Part shown: positions 1-10,630 of the stretch, piece after piece
Numbering within the stretch: the first letter of the stretch is position 1
Layout of the letters: each line of letters begins with the position of its first letter
From: Okapia johnstoni
Lineage: Eukaryota > Chordata > Mammalia > Artiodactyla > Giraffidae
Length of the DNA stretch: 64,000 nt
Direction of reading: 5' to 3'
Assembly: GCA_024291935.2 (NCBI GenBank)
Contig: CM044322.1
Coordinates: forward strand, 24,799,405-24,863,404
Notes under the pieces: model-generated
Database searches by the model: none
What the model was told of the DNA's origin: nothing
What the model saw: the letters and a program-made list of their open reading frames with translations, nothing else
Made by a program: the position numbers and the translations under genes

Positions 1-414
1 AAAGACGATGTGCACACAGGGAACTCTGCTCAATGTTACATGCCAGTCTGGCTGGGAGGGGAGTTTGGGGGAGAATGGATACATGTATATGTATGGCTGA
101 GTCTCTTTGCTGTCCACCTGAAATTATCACAACGTTGTTAATCGCCCATGTGTGCCTGTGTGCTAAGTCACTTCAGTTGTGTCCAACTTTTTGAGACCCT
201 ATGAACTATAGTCCATCAGGCTCCTCTGTCCATAGGATTCTCCAGGCAAGAATACTGGAGTGGGTTGCCATGCCCTCCCCGAGGGGATCTTCCCAACCCA
301 GGGATCAAACGTGCATCTCCTGCAACTCCTGCATTGCAGGCAGATTCTTTACCTCTGAGCCACCAGGGAAGCCCTTAATTGGCTACACAATTATAAAATA
401 GAAAGTTAAAGAGA
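1..414 (+). mobile_element. L1 3' UTR fragment, split by a SINE
   Basis: The pieces 1-158 and 376-414 together read as the 3' end of an L1 of the ruminant type, with the order 'ggagaatggatacatg', 'ttgctgtccacctgaa', 'acaacgttgttaatcg', then 'ggctacacaattataaaat' after the SINE. It is cut by the window edge. The same L1 segment occurs on the opposite strand at 14835-15300, which supports the reading. It lies in LRRC38 intron 1. Confidence 0.75.
159..375 (-). mobile_element. Bov-tA SINE
   Basis: A full-length copy runs from the tail side 'gctaagtcacttcag' to the tRNA-like head 'gagccaccagggaagccc'. It sits in the L1 3' UTR. The left flank 'ttaatcgcccatg' matches the L1 sequence expected at the right junction ('ttaattggctac'), which reads as a degenerate target-site duplication. 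Confidence 0.93.
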
Positions 415-2167
415 GATGGTGTGAGAAGCAGAGAGTGAAAGAGGGAGGTGCTGTGTTCCCTGCAGCCTCCCAGGTCTCATCTGTGAGCTCCCTGGGCCTG
501 ACTCTTGAGGGCTTGGGCTCCTGGTGACACCCACGTCTTTACAAGACACCTTTCTGTTTGCTTATGCCAGATGAAGCAGGTTTCTGATTGAGCAGGGTAA
601 ACAGATCTGTGGTCTCAGTGTCCTGAACCCTCTCCGCCAGCCACTCACACTGCACCTCGCAGGGCAGAGGCTCACAGACCCCGGGACGAAGGCGGCCCTG
701 CTGTCTTGCTAGCGCTGCTCTCACAGGCGGGGCAGGCGCAGCTGGCCCCCTCACTCCTTCACAGCGACAGGCTGAGGGTTTGAGCAGGATCTGCTAATGG
801 AGCCCAGAGAACCCCCGCTCCAGGCCTCTGCCTCTGCTGAAAGGTGATCCGGGTGTCTTTGGCTGACCCCAGCTGGGCAGGGGTTACTTGGTGGGGGTAA
901 AAGCCCAGGGCAGCGATGTTGGCCTGTCCCCTGATGGCCCTTGTGACAGAGGCCCCGGAAGTGTGCATCCATCCACTCACACGTGCCCATGGCCCCTCAG
1001 AGCCCCTTCTACGCTGGGCACGGCCCAATTACTGGGGACACTGCAGGGAACGTGTGGCTCTGGAGCACGTGCTTCTAGAGCAACAAGACTTGTGACCAAG
1101 ATAATGTGGACGCGACGAGCATGATGCTATGGACACAACAAGGAGATATGACAACCATGAATGGGGTGGGCAGGGAAGGCCTCTCTGAGGAAGGGACATC
1201 TCATGGGGACCTGGTGATGAGGGAGACACAGCCACGGGAAGGTGGGGACGTCTCAGCAGGAGAGAAAGCCGTGACTCAGGAGGTCCCGGTTGGTGTGTTT
1301 CCAGGACAGAGGAAGGCTGGTGGGGCTGGGGTGCGGACGGACCCTCTCAGGACACAGGAGGAAGCTGGTTTGTTCTGAGTGCAATGCAAGCTGTCAGAAG
1401 ATTTCCTAACATGTCATTTACTGCACCAACTGCTGGGGGTTCAAGGTGAAAAAGACACACTTTGTGCTTCCAAACAGGCCAGACCTGCAAACTGGCAGGT
1501 CAAGCAGTGATCATAGAGGTAATACAGCATCCAGTCAGGGTGCACAGGCCAGCCTCCCAATGCAGCCTCGAGGCCCAGAGTATTGGAGGCTGGAAGGTTA
1601 AGTAGGAACCAGAAAGGCAGACAAGTAGAAATGAGGATGAGAAGGTAGGGGACGGCAGAGGGTGGGGGGGCGAAGAATTGGGAAGTGGCTGGCACGGCTG
1701 GGGTGAAGACTTGAGGGCAGGAGTCCAGGACAGTCCCAGGACTGGAGTGACACACTCTGCTGTGATCTTACAGTGACGGTGTTCAGGATACGATTTGACT
1801 CAAGTAACCACGAATGCACCCGATTCAGGTCTTCGTGAAAACCGGCCTACATGGAGGTCCTTCTGGACCACCATCACACTGCCAGCCCAGGAGTGACAAG
1901 GCCGGCCAAGCACCTCCTTCTCAGCTATATCAGGGACCGTGGGATTCTGGGACAGTGGGCAATGGATAGCCACTTGGCTGAAAGGCCTAAATCTTGCAGG
2001 ATCTGACTCAGCTGGCATCTGGTCAGCTTCAGGTAACAGTGCCACCGGCCTCTCCAGAGCAAACTGCCAATTGCTCCCCCAGCGCTGTCTGAGAGAGGCA
2101 GAGAGGCAGGTCCCCTGACCCACTGGCCCAGCAATGAGGTTGCCCTTTGAGTTAATTGATAGAGCAC

Positions 2168-2385
2168 CCCGACTTCCCAGGTGGCTCAGTGGTAAAGAAT
2201 CAGCCTGCCATGCAGGAGACGCGGGGTCAATCCCTGGGGCAGGAAGATGCCCCAGGGAAGGGAATGGCAACCCACTCCAGTATTCTTGCCTGGAGAATCC
2301 CATGGACAGAGGAGCCTGGCAGGCTACAGTCCATGGGGTTGCAGAGTCGAACACGACTTAGTGACTAAACAGCAACAGCAGCAGG
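2168..2385 (+). mobile_element. Bov-tA SINE
   Basis: A complete copy starts with 'acttcccaggtggctcagtg', has the B-box-like 'ggggtcaatccctgg', and ends in 'cgacttagtgactaaac' followed by a CAG-rich tail. Confidence 0.95.
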
Positions 2386-2757
2386 ATGAAGGTGCCATTT
2401 CCAAAAAGATCCAGCGTTTGGGACAGAGTAGCAGGATCAGGTGAGGCGCTCCAGTGAGAAAAGAGACAAGGGGTTGTCTTGGGTCATGTCTGCAGCCGAC
2501 TATCCCCGGGACTCCAGAGTGCCGTGCCCGTAAAAGCTGACACCCGGCCAGGACACTGGGGATGCTGAAAAGTGACACTGAGGACTCGATTCTAATTAAG
2601 AGACAAGTTAGAAACACAAGCGCCTGTGGCATCAGGACATGTTCAGCCTGTCAACAGCAGGAGGCAGGCCACTTGAAACAGCGAGTGAGACCTCGATCTA
2701 CCTCTGCCAGGAACGTGGTTCTCTTCGATGTGTAAGCACAAGGAAAATGTGCACTCT

Positions 2758-2966
2758 GTGCGTGCCTAAGTCACTTCAGTCATGTCTAACTCTTTGCCAC
2801 CCCATGGGCTGTAGCCTGCCAGGCTCCTCTGTCCATGGGATTCTCCAGAGTGGGTTGCCATGCCCTCCTCCAGGGGATCTTCCCAACCCAGGGATCGAAC
2901 CTGAGTCTCTTATGTCTCCTGCATTGGCAGGCAGGTTCTTTACCACCAGTGTCACTTGGGAAGTCC
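2758..2966 (-). mobile_element. Bov-tA SINE
   Basis: A copy lacking the usual 'gcaagaatact' block, with body 'ctccagagtgggttgccatg' and head end 'cacttgggaagtcc'. It lies only about 15 bp from the next copy in the same orientation. Confidence 0.92.
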
Positions 2967-2980
2967 CGGTAAGATGTATG

Positions 2981-3187
2981 TATGTGTGCTTAGTCTCTCA
3001 GTTGTGTTTGACTCTTTGCGACCCCATAGACTGTAGCCCAGCAGGCTCCTCTGTCCATGAGACTTCCCAGGTAAGATTATTGGAGTGGGTTGCTTTTCCT
3101 ACTCCAGGGGATCTTCCCAACCCCGGGATCAAACCTACATCTCCCGTGTCTCCTGCATTGGCAGGCAGATTCTTTACCACTGAGCCA
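2981..3187 (-). mobile_element. Bov-tA SINE
   Basis: The copy reads 'agtctctcagttgtgtttga' to 'taccactgagccatg'; the last bases of the head are diverged or missing. Together with the preceding SINE it creates a long chance open frame (2639-3190) that is not a gene. Confidence 0.92.
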
Positions 3188-3607
3188 TGATTCCTCATAC
3201 CCAGTGGTCTTTCCTGCCCAAGGTTCCAGGAGCAAGGCTGGGTCACGTGGGATGAACCCCAGGCTTCCTGGGTGCTCTTACTCCCTCCCTACCGCACAGA
3301 GACTGCAGCCCCCAGATTCCAGCAGTGGGGTCTCTGGAGGGGCCTAGTCTCCCCAGGCCTCAGCTTCCTAACCTTTAAGACACAGACCATCTTCCCTTCC
3401 CTTGAAACCATAGAATTTTAGAGTTGGAAGGAACCTTAAAATCCTCCCACTCACATGCCTTTGTTTATAAAAGAAAAATCTGACGCAGAAAGACAGGAAA
3501 GGCCTACAGTGTCACACAGCATTTCCACAGCTGCCGCAAAAAGCCTGCCCCCTCCAGCAGCGGTTTTCAAGCTTAGAGTATATGCACTGCAAGCCCCTTT
3601 CAGGGAA

Positions 3608-3816
3608 TGCTGTTTAGTCACTAAGTTGTGTCCAATTCTTCTGCAACCCCATGGACTGTAGCCTGCTAGGTTTCTCTGTTCATGGGGATTATCCAGGCAA
3701 GAATACTGGAGTGGGTTGCCATTTCCTTCTCCAGGGGATCTTCCTGACCCTGTGATCAAACCCAGTTCTCCCACATTGCAGGCTGATTCTTTTCCACTGA
3801 GCCACCTGGGAAGCCC
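3608..3816 (-). mobile_element. Bov-tA SINE
   Basis: A complete copy from 'tgctgtttagtcactaag' to 'gagccacctgggaagccc'. Confidence 0.94.
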
Positions 3817-4531
3817 TTCAGGAGGTGGCAGCACCTAAAATGTAGATCCCCAGGCCTCATCCACCAGGGCAACATTCAGTGGGTCTGGGGGCCCAGGAAT
3901 CTGCCTGTCAAACTCCCCAGGGATCAGCACACAGAGGCTCCTCACCACCTGTGTGTTTTCATTTCTGACCCACTTCGTTGGGCTGTTGTGAACAGAAGAC
4001 AATGGGAGGGACTGAAGGGCTTTAAAGACCACCATCTGCTAAGAAGGGTGCTGTCCTGCCACTTCCGTCTCCCAGACCGCCCCCCTTTCTCTCCCTCTCT
4101 ACCCCACTGTCACCTGAGCGAGTTCCCACGTCTGTATCTTCCAGGTCTGGAGCTCCTTCTACTCAAAGAAGGATGGTCACTGTTCCCTTGAGGGCACAGT
4201 GTCCTACCTGGCCCAGAACCTACCGGCTCCTGGGTGAACCACCAGACCAGGTGTGAAATCTGGGGCTGGAAGGGCAGCCAGCTGTCCCCCAGGGGAGTCG
4301 GGGATGGTAGAACAGAGGAGGGGCTATTCTCGCCCTCCTGTTCCGGGCCATCACAAAGAATTAGGAACGGAGTCAGACACTCCTGAGTGCACACTCATCT
4401 CAGCCACTAATAACATGACCTTGTGCAAACCACTTCTTTTCTTTGCACCTCACACCCAGTGGTCAGTTGTGCCTAAAGGTATTTGCCAGGCATGGGTATT
4501 TTATTAAATCACAAACTGCCAACAGAAGGTA

Positions 4532-4721
4532 GTGAAAGTTGCTCAGTCGTGTCTAACTCTTTGCCACCCCACGGACTATACAGTCCATGGGATTCTCCAG
4601 GCCAGAATACTGGAGTGAGTAGTCTTTCCCTTCTCCAGGGGATCTTCTCAACCCAGGAATTGAACTGGGGTCTCCTGCACTGCAGGTGGATTCTTTACCA
4701 GCTGAGCTATCAGGGAAGCCA
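4532..4721 (-). mobile_element. Bov-tA SINE
   Basis: The subtype has 'agtgaaagttgctcagtc' at the tail side, 'ggactatacagtccatggga' in the body and a head ending 'gagctatcagggaagcc'. It abuts the palindromic element at 4722. Confidence 0.93.
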
Positions 4722-4885
4722 CTGGATAAAACACAGGATGGCCAGTGATGTGAATTTCAAAAAACAACAAATAATTTTGTGTGTGCAAATATCCCAAACA
4801 TTGCATGGGACATACTTATACTAAAATGTTATGCATTGTTTACCTGAAATTCAGAGTGAATTAGCATCCTGGGATTTTGTTTGTT
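4722..4885. mobile_element. Palindromic non-autonomous DNA transposon
   Basis: The two halves are inverted copies: 'ggataaaacacaggatggcc' on the left answers 'agcatcctgggattttgt' on the right, and 'atgtgaatttcaaaaaacaa' answers 'ttgtttacctgaaattca'. Centre 'gcatgggacatacttatact'. This is a common old mammalian palindromic element; I do not assign the family name with confidence. Confidence 0.6.
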
Positions 4886-5374
4886 TTCTTGATCGGGGTT
4901 TGTTTGCTTGCTTGTTGTTGCCAAGTTGGCGGGTAAGCCTTCCTTCAGATCCAGCCCCAGCAGGCCGGCTCCCCCAGACCCCTCTGTCCCCGAAAGCAGA
5001 GCCCTGCAGGAGTCTGCCTGGAGGGGACCAGCCGCCCCCCGCGGTTTTCCTCCACCAGTGACCAAGCGCTCCCATCAGTGCAGAGGCTCACCTGGCAGGC
5101 ATCATGTTTTTGTGCTGTCAGAGCTCGTCAAGGTCACTGGTTCAGCCTGGTTTGCTTCTCTGGAGGAGGAAGGGGTAGGGGAGGTGATGGAAAGGCTTTG
5201 TTGAGGCGGGGGGCGGGGGGGGTTCTCTGCTCTTTCCTCTGAATTCCCCGCCTTGGGCCCTGCCTAGAAAGGCCTAGAGCCTAAGCCCCAAGGTGCCGAG
5301 TTTCCTTGGCAAGAAGTGGATGGTCAACTGGTTGGAGGCCAGGAGCCAGGAGGTCCTGATGCACCTCCCCATCC

Positions 5375-5465
5375 ATCTGTATTTAACTCCCTGTATGACC
5401 TTGGGCAAGTCACTCCCATTAGCTCTCCAGGCCTTCTGGACGAAACAGGGTAACAACAGCACTAA
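5375..5465 (+). mobile_element. MIR fragment
   Basis: 'ctgtatgaccttgggcaagt' followed by 'gaaacagggtaacaacagc' is the central part of the MIR consensus (loss of function unknown; ancient tRNA-derived SINE). Confidence 0.6.
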
Positions 5466-5474
5466 GGCTTATTG

Positions 5475-5870
5475 GTAGTTCTGGTATGTCAGGCAATGTT
5501 CTAAGTACCTTGTAGATCCATGGGTCCCAACCTTTTGGGCACCAGGGACCGGTTTCACGGAAGACAATTTTTCCACAGACCAGGCGGCAGGGGAGCACAT
5601 TTACATTTACTGTGCACTTTGTTTCTGTTATTATAACATCAGCTCCACCTCGGATCATCAGGCATTAGATCCCGGAGGCTGGGGACCCTGTTACAGAGGA
5701 TACCCTCCTAATCCTCCCAACAGCCCTGTGAGGTGGGTACTAGCAAGATTCCCATTTTACAGGAGAGGAAACTGGAAGGCAGAAGCGCACACAACTAGTA
5801 AGAGGGAGAGACAGCATCTGAACCAAGCAGGTCTGGGCTGGAGTCTGCACTCTCAGCCCCTCACCAGATG
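5475..5870 (-). mobile_element. MIR, split by a hAT element
   Basis: Reverse MIR: 'gtcaggcaatgttctaagta' before the insertion at 5519-5690, then 'tcctcccaacagccctgtga' and 'cattttacaggagaggaaac' after it. Confidence 0.75.
5519..5690. mobile_element. hAT (Charlie/MER1-like) non-autonomous transposon
   Basis: Terminal parts 'gggtcccaaccttttgggca' and 'aggctggggaccctg' are inverted relatives; the interior has 'accggtttcacggaagacaa' and 'ggatcatcaggcattaga', typical of MER1-like hAT elements. It interrupts a MIR. The flanking 8-mers are too diverged to prove the target duplication. Confidence 0.7.
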
Positions 5871-5959
5871 CCTCTGTGAAAATATGAGGGGTCCGAATGT
5901 ATGAGGCGAAGGGAAGGGAGTGATTAATGCCTAACCATCACCTACTCCTTGCTAAAATC

Positions 5960-6150
5960 ACTGCGCCCTTGACAGAGAGGACCTCATATAAACCTCGCCA
6001 CAAACCTGCTATCAGATTCTGTTCTTCAGTCTGAAGTTAGGGCAGGGAAACGGAGGCACAGAGAGGCCTGAGACTTGCCTAGGGTCATAATCTGAGTCTA
6101 CATCAGAACCCAGCTCTCTCGCCTCAAGGCCTAGACTAGGTGCTCCACAC
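5960..6150 (-). mobile_element. MIR fragment
   Basis: Contains 'ggcacagagaggcctgagac' and 'agggtcataatctgagtcta', the reverse MIR order, in diverged form. Confidence 0.5.
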
Positions 6151-6461
6151 ACAGCCACCCACCCCCTGCCCCACTTTGGTTCACAGAGCTTAAGACCCTG
6201 CTTTGGCCCCAGGCCATGGGCAGTGAGGTCACAGATGTTCTCAATACTTCACCCCGTAAGATGCTGGAAGCCCCCAAGCTGTCCTCCTGCCACCTCCCTC
6301 CTCCTCCCTGAATGAGACCAACCCTCCACCGGTGCCTGGACACTCTTCCTTGCTCTGGACCTGCCCATCCTTACTCCCCACATCTCCATCTGGTGGCTCT
6401 TTGCTTTCCTATATTATGGACAAGAGGAAGAATAACATTTTCTATTCTTACGTGCTCACGG

Positions 6462-6677
6462 GTGTTCAGTTGCCTCGTCGTGTCTGACTCTGTGCAACCC
6501 CATGGACTTCAGCCCTCCAGGCTCCTCTGTCCATGGAATTTTCCAAGCAAGAATACTAGAGTGGGTTGCCATTTCCTACTCCAGGGGATCTTCCCCACCC
6601 AGGGATCGAACACACCTTTCCCATATAGCCTGCATTGGCAAGCAGATTCTTTACCTCTGAGCCACCTGGGAAGCCCT
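6462..6677 (-). mobile_element. Bov-tA SINE
   Basis: A complete copy from 'gtgttcagttgcctcgtcgt' to 'gagccacctgggaagccc'. Confidence 0.94.
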
Positions 6678-6739
6678 TTCTATTTTTACTGCTCATTCAT
6701 TTACCCACATTAAATGACTCTGATACTGACAATCACCAG

Positions 6740-6995
6740 TCAGACATATTGGTCAGCATTCCAGTGTCCCAATTTCACACAGAAGAAAGAGGAGGCTCAA
6801 AGAACTCAAGTGATCTTCCCAGAGTCACTCAGTTTTTAAGCCAGAACTCCAATCTATGCTTTCCAAATCCGGGGCTCTATAGAGACCTCAGAGGTCAATT
6901 AAGGTACTTTAGAAATGAAAAAACTGAGACCCAGACAGGACACATGTCCTGATCAAGGTCACAGCCAACTATGGCAGAACTGAGACTGAAATTCA
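6740..6995 (-). mobile_element. MIR-like fragments (two)
   Basis: Two adjacent stretches keep the pattern 'gaggctcaaagaactcaagt' and 'gaaaaaactgagacccagac ... aaggtcacagccaac'. They look like two old MIR remnants rather than one. Confidence 0.4.
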
Positions 6996-7428
6996 CAGTT
7001 CCTGACCCATAACACCGAGTTCTCATGTGAATAACAGTGGGAATCAATTATATTCCCTCAGCTGACAATGGGGGTTCATGATGCCAACACCACCAAGAAG
7101 CAAAGGCAGAAGCTATCGGAACCAGGGTGAAGCCCCATTCCACAGTGAGGTCTGCATCTGGACCTTCCTGTCTCCGGGACGGTCTTCTGGTGGGGAGGGT
7201 CTGGGGAGCCAGACAGCAAATGAAGGCAAAGTGTAAAGCTGGGGGACTCTGCACCTTGTACGTCGGTCTTTTCAGAACTTGCTGGTGTAGGAGAGCCAGC
7301 CTGGGCTGAAAGTGTCAGCTAGGAGAGAAATGATTGCCTGGGATGTGTGCTTAGTGACAGTATGGAATGAATAAGTGAGCACAGGAATTCAGGACATAGA
7401 TGAGCAGCATCCCTGAATTCTCAATAAA

Positions 7429-7456
7429 CGGAAATATATATATATATACATATATT
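7429..7456. repeat. AT microsatellite, near-palindromic
   Basis: 'gaaatatatatatatatac' continuing to 'atatatttc' is an alternating AT tract whose two ends are reverse complements. Confidence 0.85.
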
Positions 7457-8138
7457 TCAAAGATAAATCCACTTCGATGTCACCTTTTTTACTGTGAGTC
7501 TTACAGCTCTGCTTCCTATTCTGCCAAGCCCCCAGGGGCAAGGTGGGAGGTGGATTCTGGCTCTGAGGGCTCGCTGCTGGGACCACGCTCACATGCTCAC
7601 CAGCGGAAGCCTGGAATCCACTGAAGGTAAGGACAGTCCACCTGCTCAGGGCTCATCCTCATGGATGCTAGGGCCCCTTCTTCTCAGCTCTGCCTTTGCC
7701 TCCTTCCTCCTGGCCTTCACAGGGCCCCTTACCTACTGTGCCCTTATGTTCCTGTCTGCCAGGTGGGCACGTATGTCTATGTCACCAACAGAAAAAGTGC
7801 ACCAGGCAAGCAAAAGGTGTCCCAGCCCAGGAGGTTTTTGTTCAGCAATTTCACATCAGGGCTGAAAAGCTACTGCAAATCTTTACTGCATCACTGGCTC
7901 TTTGCAGGCTGCTGTTATTCCTCACCAGGAATATTCCTTACCCCTTTTAGACAGAAGAGCAAATTGGCAGCTGAGAGATCAAAGCCAGCTCAGGCTCCAG
8001 AAGCTATTAGAGAGCTCTTAGAACCGGTGCGCTCTCTCTCTCCATGTTCAGGCTACTGAGAACGGTGCTGAGTCGCTGCTCACACAGTAGGGAGTCTTCC
8101 ACTTAGGAGAGGCCCAGAAATAAGGCACATCCATCATT

Positions 8139-8312
8139 GATATTGTTGTTGTCTGGGCCTGTCCAACTCTTTTGCGACCCCACGGACTCCTCTGTCCATG
8201 GGATTTCCCAGGAAAGAATACTGGAGTGGGTTGCCATTTTCTTCTCCAGGGGATCTTTCCCACCCAGGGATCAAACTCGGATTCTTTACCGCTGAGCCAC
8301 CTAGGAAGCCCT
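8139..8312 (-). mobile_element. Bov-tA SINE, internally shortened
   Basis: From 'ttgttgttgtctgggcctgt' to 'gagccacctaggaagccc'; the block holding the B-box-like region is shorter than in neighbouring copies ('gatcaaactcggattcttta'). Confidence 0.92.
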
Positions 8313-8664
8313 ACATCCACCGGTGCTAGGAGCCAAAGCCGCATGAGACGATCTGGGAAACCCAGGTTCCAAACATTGTTGGAGGTAAACAAGGGGAGAA
8401 GCACAGCAACAAGGGCCAGAAATTCCAGAGAATTCCAAATGCTTCCCTCCCCACTCTCCTTCCGTAGGAGAGTCCCAGGAAAAGTTCAGGCTGGGAACGT
8501 GCGAGGATTAGACCTGGAGCAGCTCTCATTCAGGGCAGTGGCCAGGAGCGACCAGGTCTCTCCTTCCGGGCTCTGCCCCAGACGGCTGCCCCGAGGCTAT
8601 CCGGCTGTCGCAGCCTCTCCGTGCGCTGTCCCTCCGTCCCCCCCCCTCCCCCGCGCAGACTCAC

Positions 8665-9316
8665 CTTTGGGCAGCTTGGACACGTTCTCCTGGATCCAAG
8701 AGAAGAGGTGGGCGAAGTCGCAGTCGCAGAGCCAGGGGTTCCCGTCGAGGCGCAGGGTGCGCAGCGCGGGGAGCGCGGTCAGGGCGGCCACGTTGAGGCT
8801 GCGCAGGTTGTTGTCGTTGAGCTCCAGCACCTGCAGCGACTCCAGGGTCTCGAAGGCGGCCTCGTGCACACCCGCCAGGTTGTTGTTGGCCAGGCTCAGC
8901 TTGACCAGCCTCCCGGCCGAGCGGAAGGCGCCGGCGCCCAGCTGGGTCAGGTTGTTGTAGCTGAGGTCGAGGAAGGCGAGCTTGGCCGAGCCGCTGAACG
9001 TACCCTCCTCCAGCGAGCGCAGCGAGTTGTTCCTGAAGTCCAGGTAGACCAGGTCGCCGTAGAAGATGAAGAAGTCCTCGGGGATGTGCTGGATGCGGTT
9101 ACCAGCCACCAGCAGTTTGCGCACGTCCAGGGGAAAGGGATCCGGCACGCTGGGCAGTCCGCGGTCGCGGCAGTCCACGGTGTGCGGGTCGGTGCAGGCG
9201 CAGCCCGCGGGGCACGCGTGTCCGAGCCGGAGCAGCAGCAGCAGCAGGAAGCTAAAGAGCCCCAGCGCGGCGGCGGCGGCGCCGGTGGGGGCGCGGGGGG
9301 CGGCGCGGGGGCGCAT
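8665..9316 (-). CDS. LRRC38: LRRC38 coding exon 1 (BK channel gamma subunit, partial)
   Basis: This exon encodes residues 1-217 plus one base of codon 218 of leucine-rich repeat-containing protein 38, an auxiliary gamma subunit of the BK (KCNMA1) calcium-activated potassium channel at the plasma membrane. Start chosen at 9316: it has G at -3 and opens a signal peptide with a hydrophobic core at about residues 15-29; the open frame continues upstream to 9715 but is low-complexity. An LRRNT cap follows with Cys35, Cys39, Cys41 and Cys49, then about five and a half 24-residue LRRs (about 64-190), then the LRRCT motif NPWLCDCDF (193-201). N-X-S/T sequons sit at Asn96, Asn122 and Asn211. The frame ends at AAA-G followed by GTGAGT (8659-8664), a strong phase-1 donor. 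The remaining cap, transmembrane helix and acidic tail (about 77 residues in human, from memory) are outside the window. LRRC26, LRRC52 and LRRC55 are the alternatives, but the [19 protein letters not shown] stretch and the PDPN neighbour favour LRRC38. Confidence 0.93.
9230..9248 (-). repeat. LRRC38: CTG repeat in the LRRC38 signal peptide
   Basis: Five CTG codons in a row on the coding strand form most of the leucine run of the signal peptide core (about residues 24-29). Such a run can change length without shifting the frame. Confidence 0.8.
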
Positions 9317-10557
9317 GGCCTGGACCCGCGCGAACGGCGGCGACGCGGACGCGACTCTGGGGCTGAGCCCTGGCGCGGGGCGGCGCGCTGGACCCCGGAG
9401 GCCGGGCGCGGGGAGGGCGTGCGCCCGGGAGCGCGGGGGCGATGGAGCGCAGCGCCCGACCGACCCGGGGAGCCCGAGCGGCCGGGGCGGAGGTGGGGGA
9501 GCGGGGGACCAGGGAGGGAGGGGCGACGGACTCTCCAAGGATTTACCCGAACAGGAAATTAACCCGCTGGAAAATCCCGGAAGAGAGGCGGGAGCGGCAA
9601 GGGTAGCGGAGTGGCCGTCGCCAAAGGCGGCCCCGCCCGGGCAGCTTCTTTCCGTCACCGGGCGATAAGACCTGTCGCGCAGACTTGGCGCGGGACACTC
9701 GACGACCAAGTTCACTTCCCACGCGCCCCCAACCCCAGTGGATTTCTGAGGGCGTGTCGGGGGCGTGCGCCCCCCACCCTACCCCCGCGCCCGCCAGGTG
9801 CCAAAGCGCGCTCCCCGCGCGCCACCGCTGCTGCAAACGGGAGCGCGACCTCGGTCCCTCTGGCTCTGCGCCCGGTGCAATCCTGGCAGGCTCTCGGGGG
9901 GCCGTGCCCAGGTCTGCCGAGCCGGCATTGGGCGGGGCTCCAGCGGGCTCCAGGGAGCTTCAGGGAGGCTGACCTTCCTACCTCGTTTCCTCCGCCGGCA
10001 CTTAACCCCTCTGACGGAGGCTGGCGGTGTCAACCGAGGCGGGCGCTGCCAGGGCCACCGCTGTGGCCCGAAGGAAAGCCAGGGCCAGTCAGCAGTTTCC
10101 ACGTTGGCCGGAGTGTGTCGGGGACCTTGCAGCCACTGGGCGCGGATCCTCTGCTGGTCTAACCAAGGCATAACCGAGAGGCCGCCTGGCCTGGCCTCAG
10201 AGGCCCGGGTTTCCAGTTGTGTGGCCCCAGCACAAGTGCTTCCTCCTCCGTGGACCCCGTGCACCCCGTCTGTCAAATGGGAGACGGTAATATGTATGAA
10301 TCCAGCTTGGAGGGAGGAAGACAGAGTCAAGAGACAGAGTTTAAGAATGAGCTTTTTCCTTTTAATTTCTACCCTCTCCCCAGCAAAACCCCAGCTTTGG
10401 TCCCCAAGGAAGGTGGTCACGGAGGACAGCAAGTAGTATGTGAGTTTAGCCCGCGTCACTTCACCCACCTCTCAAATCAAACTCCCTTTCCTCTCCAGCC
10501 CCATTTTAGAAACTTTTCTAAGGAGAAGTCCCCACAGAGCCACCAAGAGATGGTTCT

Positions 10558-10630
10558 GCTGTTGGCTATTTTGGTCCAAATGTCTTGGCATTGATAAGCT
10601 CCCACTGGACCAAAATAACCTAGCAACAGC
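10558..10630. repeat. Imperfect inverted repeat (hairpin)
   Basis: Left arm 10558-10578 'gctgttggctattttggtcc' and right arm 10606-10630 are reverse complements apart from a 4-base difference, with a 27-base loop. It lies about 1.25 kb upstream of the LRRC38 start codon. It may be an old DNA transposon remnant or a structured element. Confidence 0.7.

Larger units (their letters stand above)
1..8664 (-). other. LRRC38: LRRC38 intron 1 (partial)
   Basis: Everything left of the exon 1 splice donor belongs to the first intron of LRRC38. The second coding exon would encode the rest of the C-terminal cap, the membrane helix and an acidic tail. No such open frame is present on the minus strand here, so that exon lies beyond the left edge. 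The intron holds SINEs, MIRs, an L1 end and DNA transposons, listed separately. In 415-2167 and 6996-8138 I recognise nothing beyond a short AT repeat near 7430. Confidence 0.8.
8590..10060. promoter_or_regulatory. LRRC38: CpG island over LRRC38 exon 1 and promoter
   Basis: GC content and CG dinucleotide frequency rise sharply relative to both sides, and the island contains no SINE or LINE. It covers the first coding exon and several hundred bases upstream of the start codon, as expected for a CpG-island promoter. I see no convincing TATA box; the transcription start cannot be placed from sequence alone. Confidence 0.8.

Noticed and set aside
1800..2354. A 184-codon open frame on the minus strand
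   Set aside because: Its N-terminal half is the reverse of a Bov-tA SINE, and the rest has no recognisable domain.
2639..3190. A 183-codon open frame
   Set aside because: It is built from two adjacent reverse Bov-tA SINEs; the repeated protein phrase reflects the repeated DNA.
1..8664. The second coding exon of LRRC38
   Set aside because: I looked for a minus-strand frame with the end of the LRRCT cap, a membrane helix and an acidic tail and found none; it must lie outside.
8621..9562. A 313-codon open frame on the plus strand opposite LRRC38
   Set aside because: It is the antisense shadow of the LRRC38 exon in a CpG island; the composition (Arg, Gly, Val, Gln) mirrors the leucine-rich repeats on the other strand.
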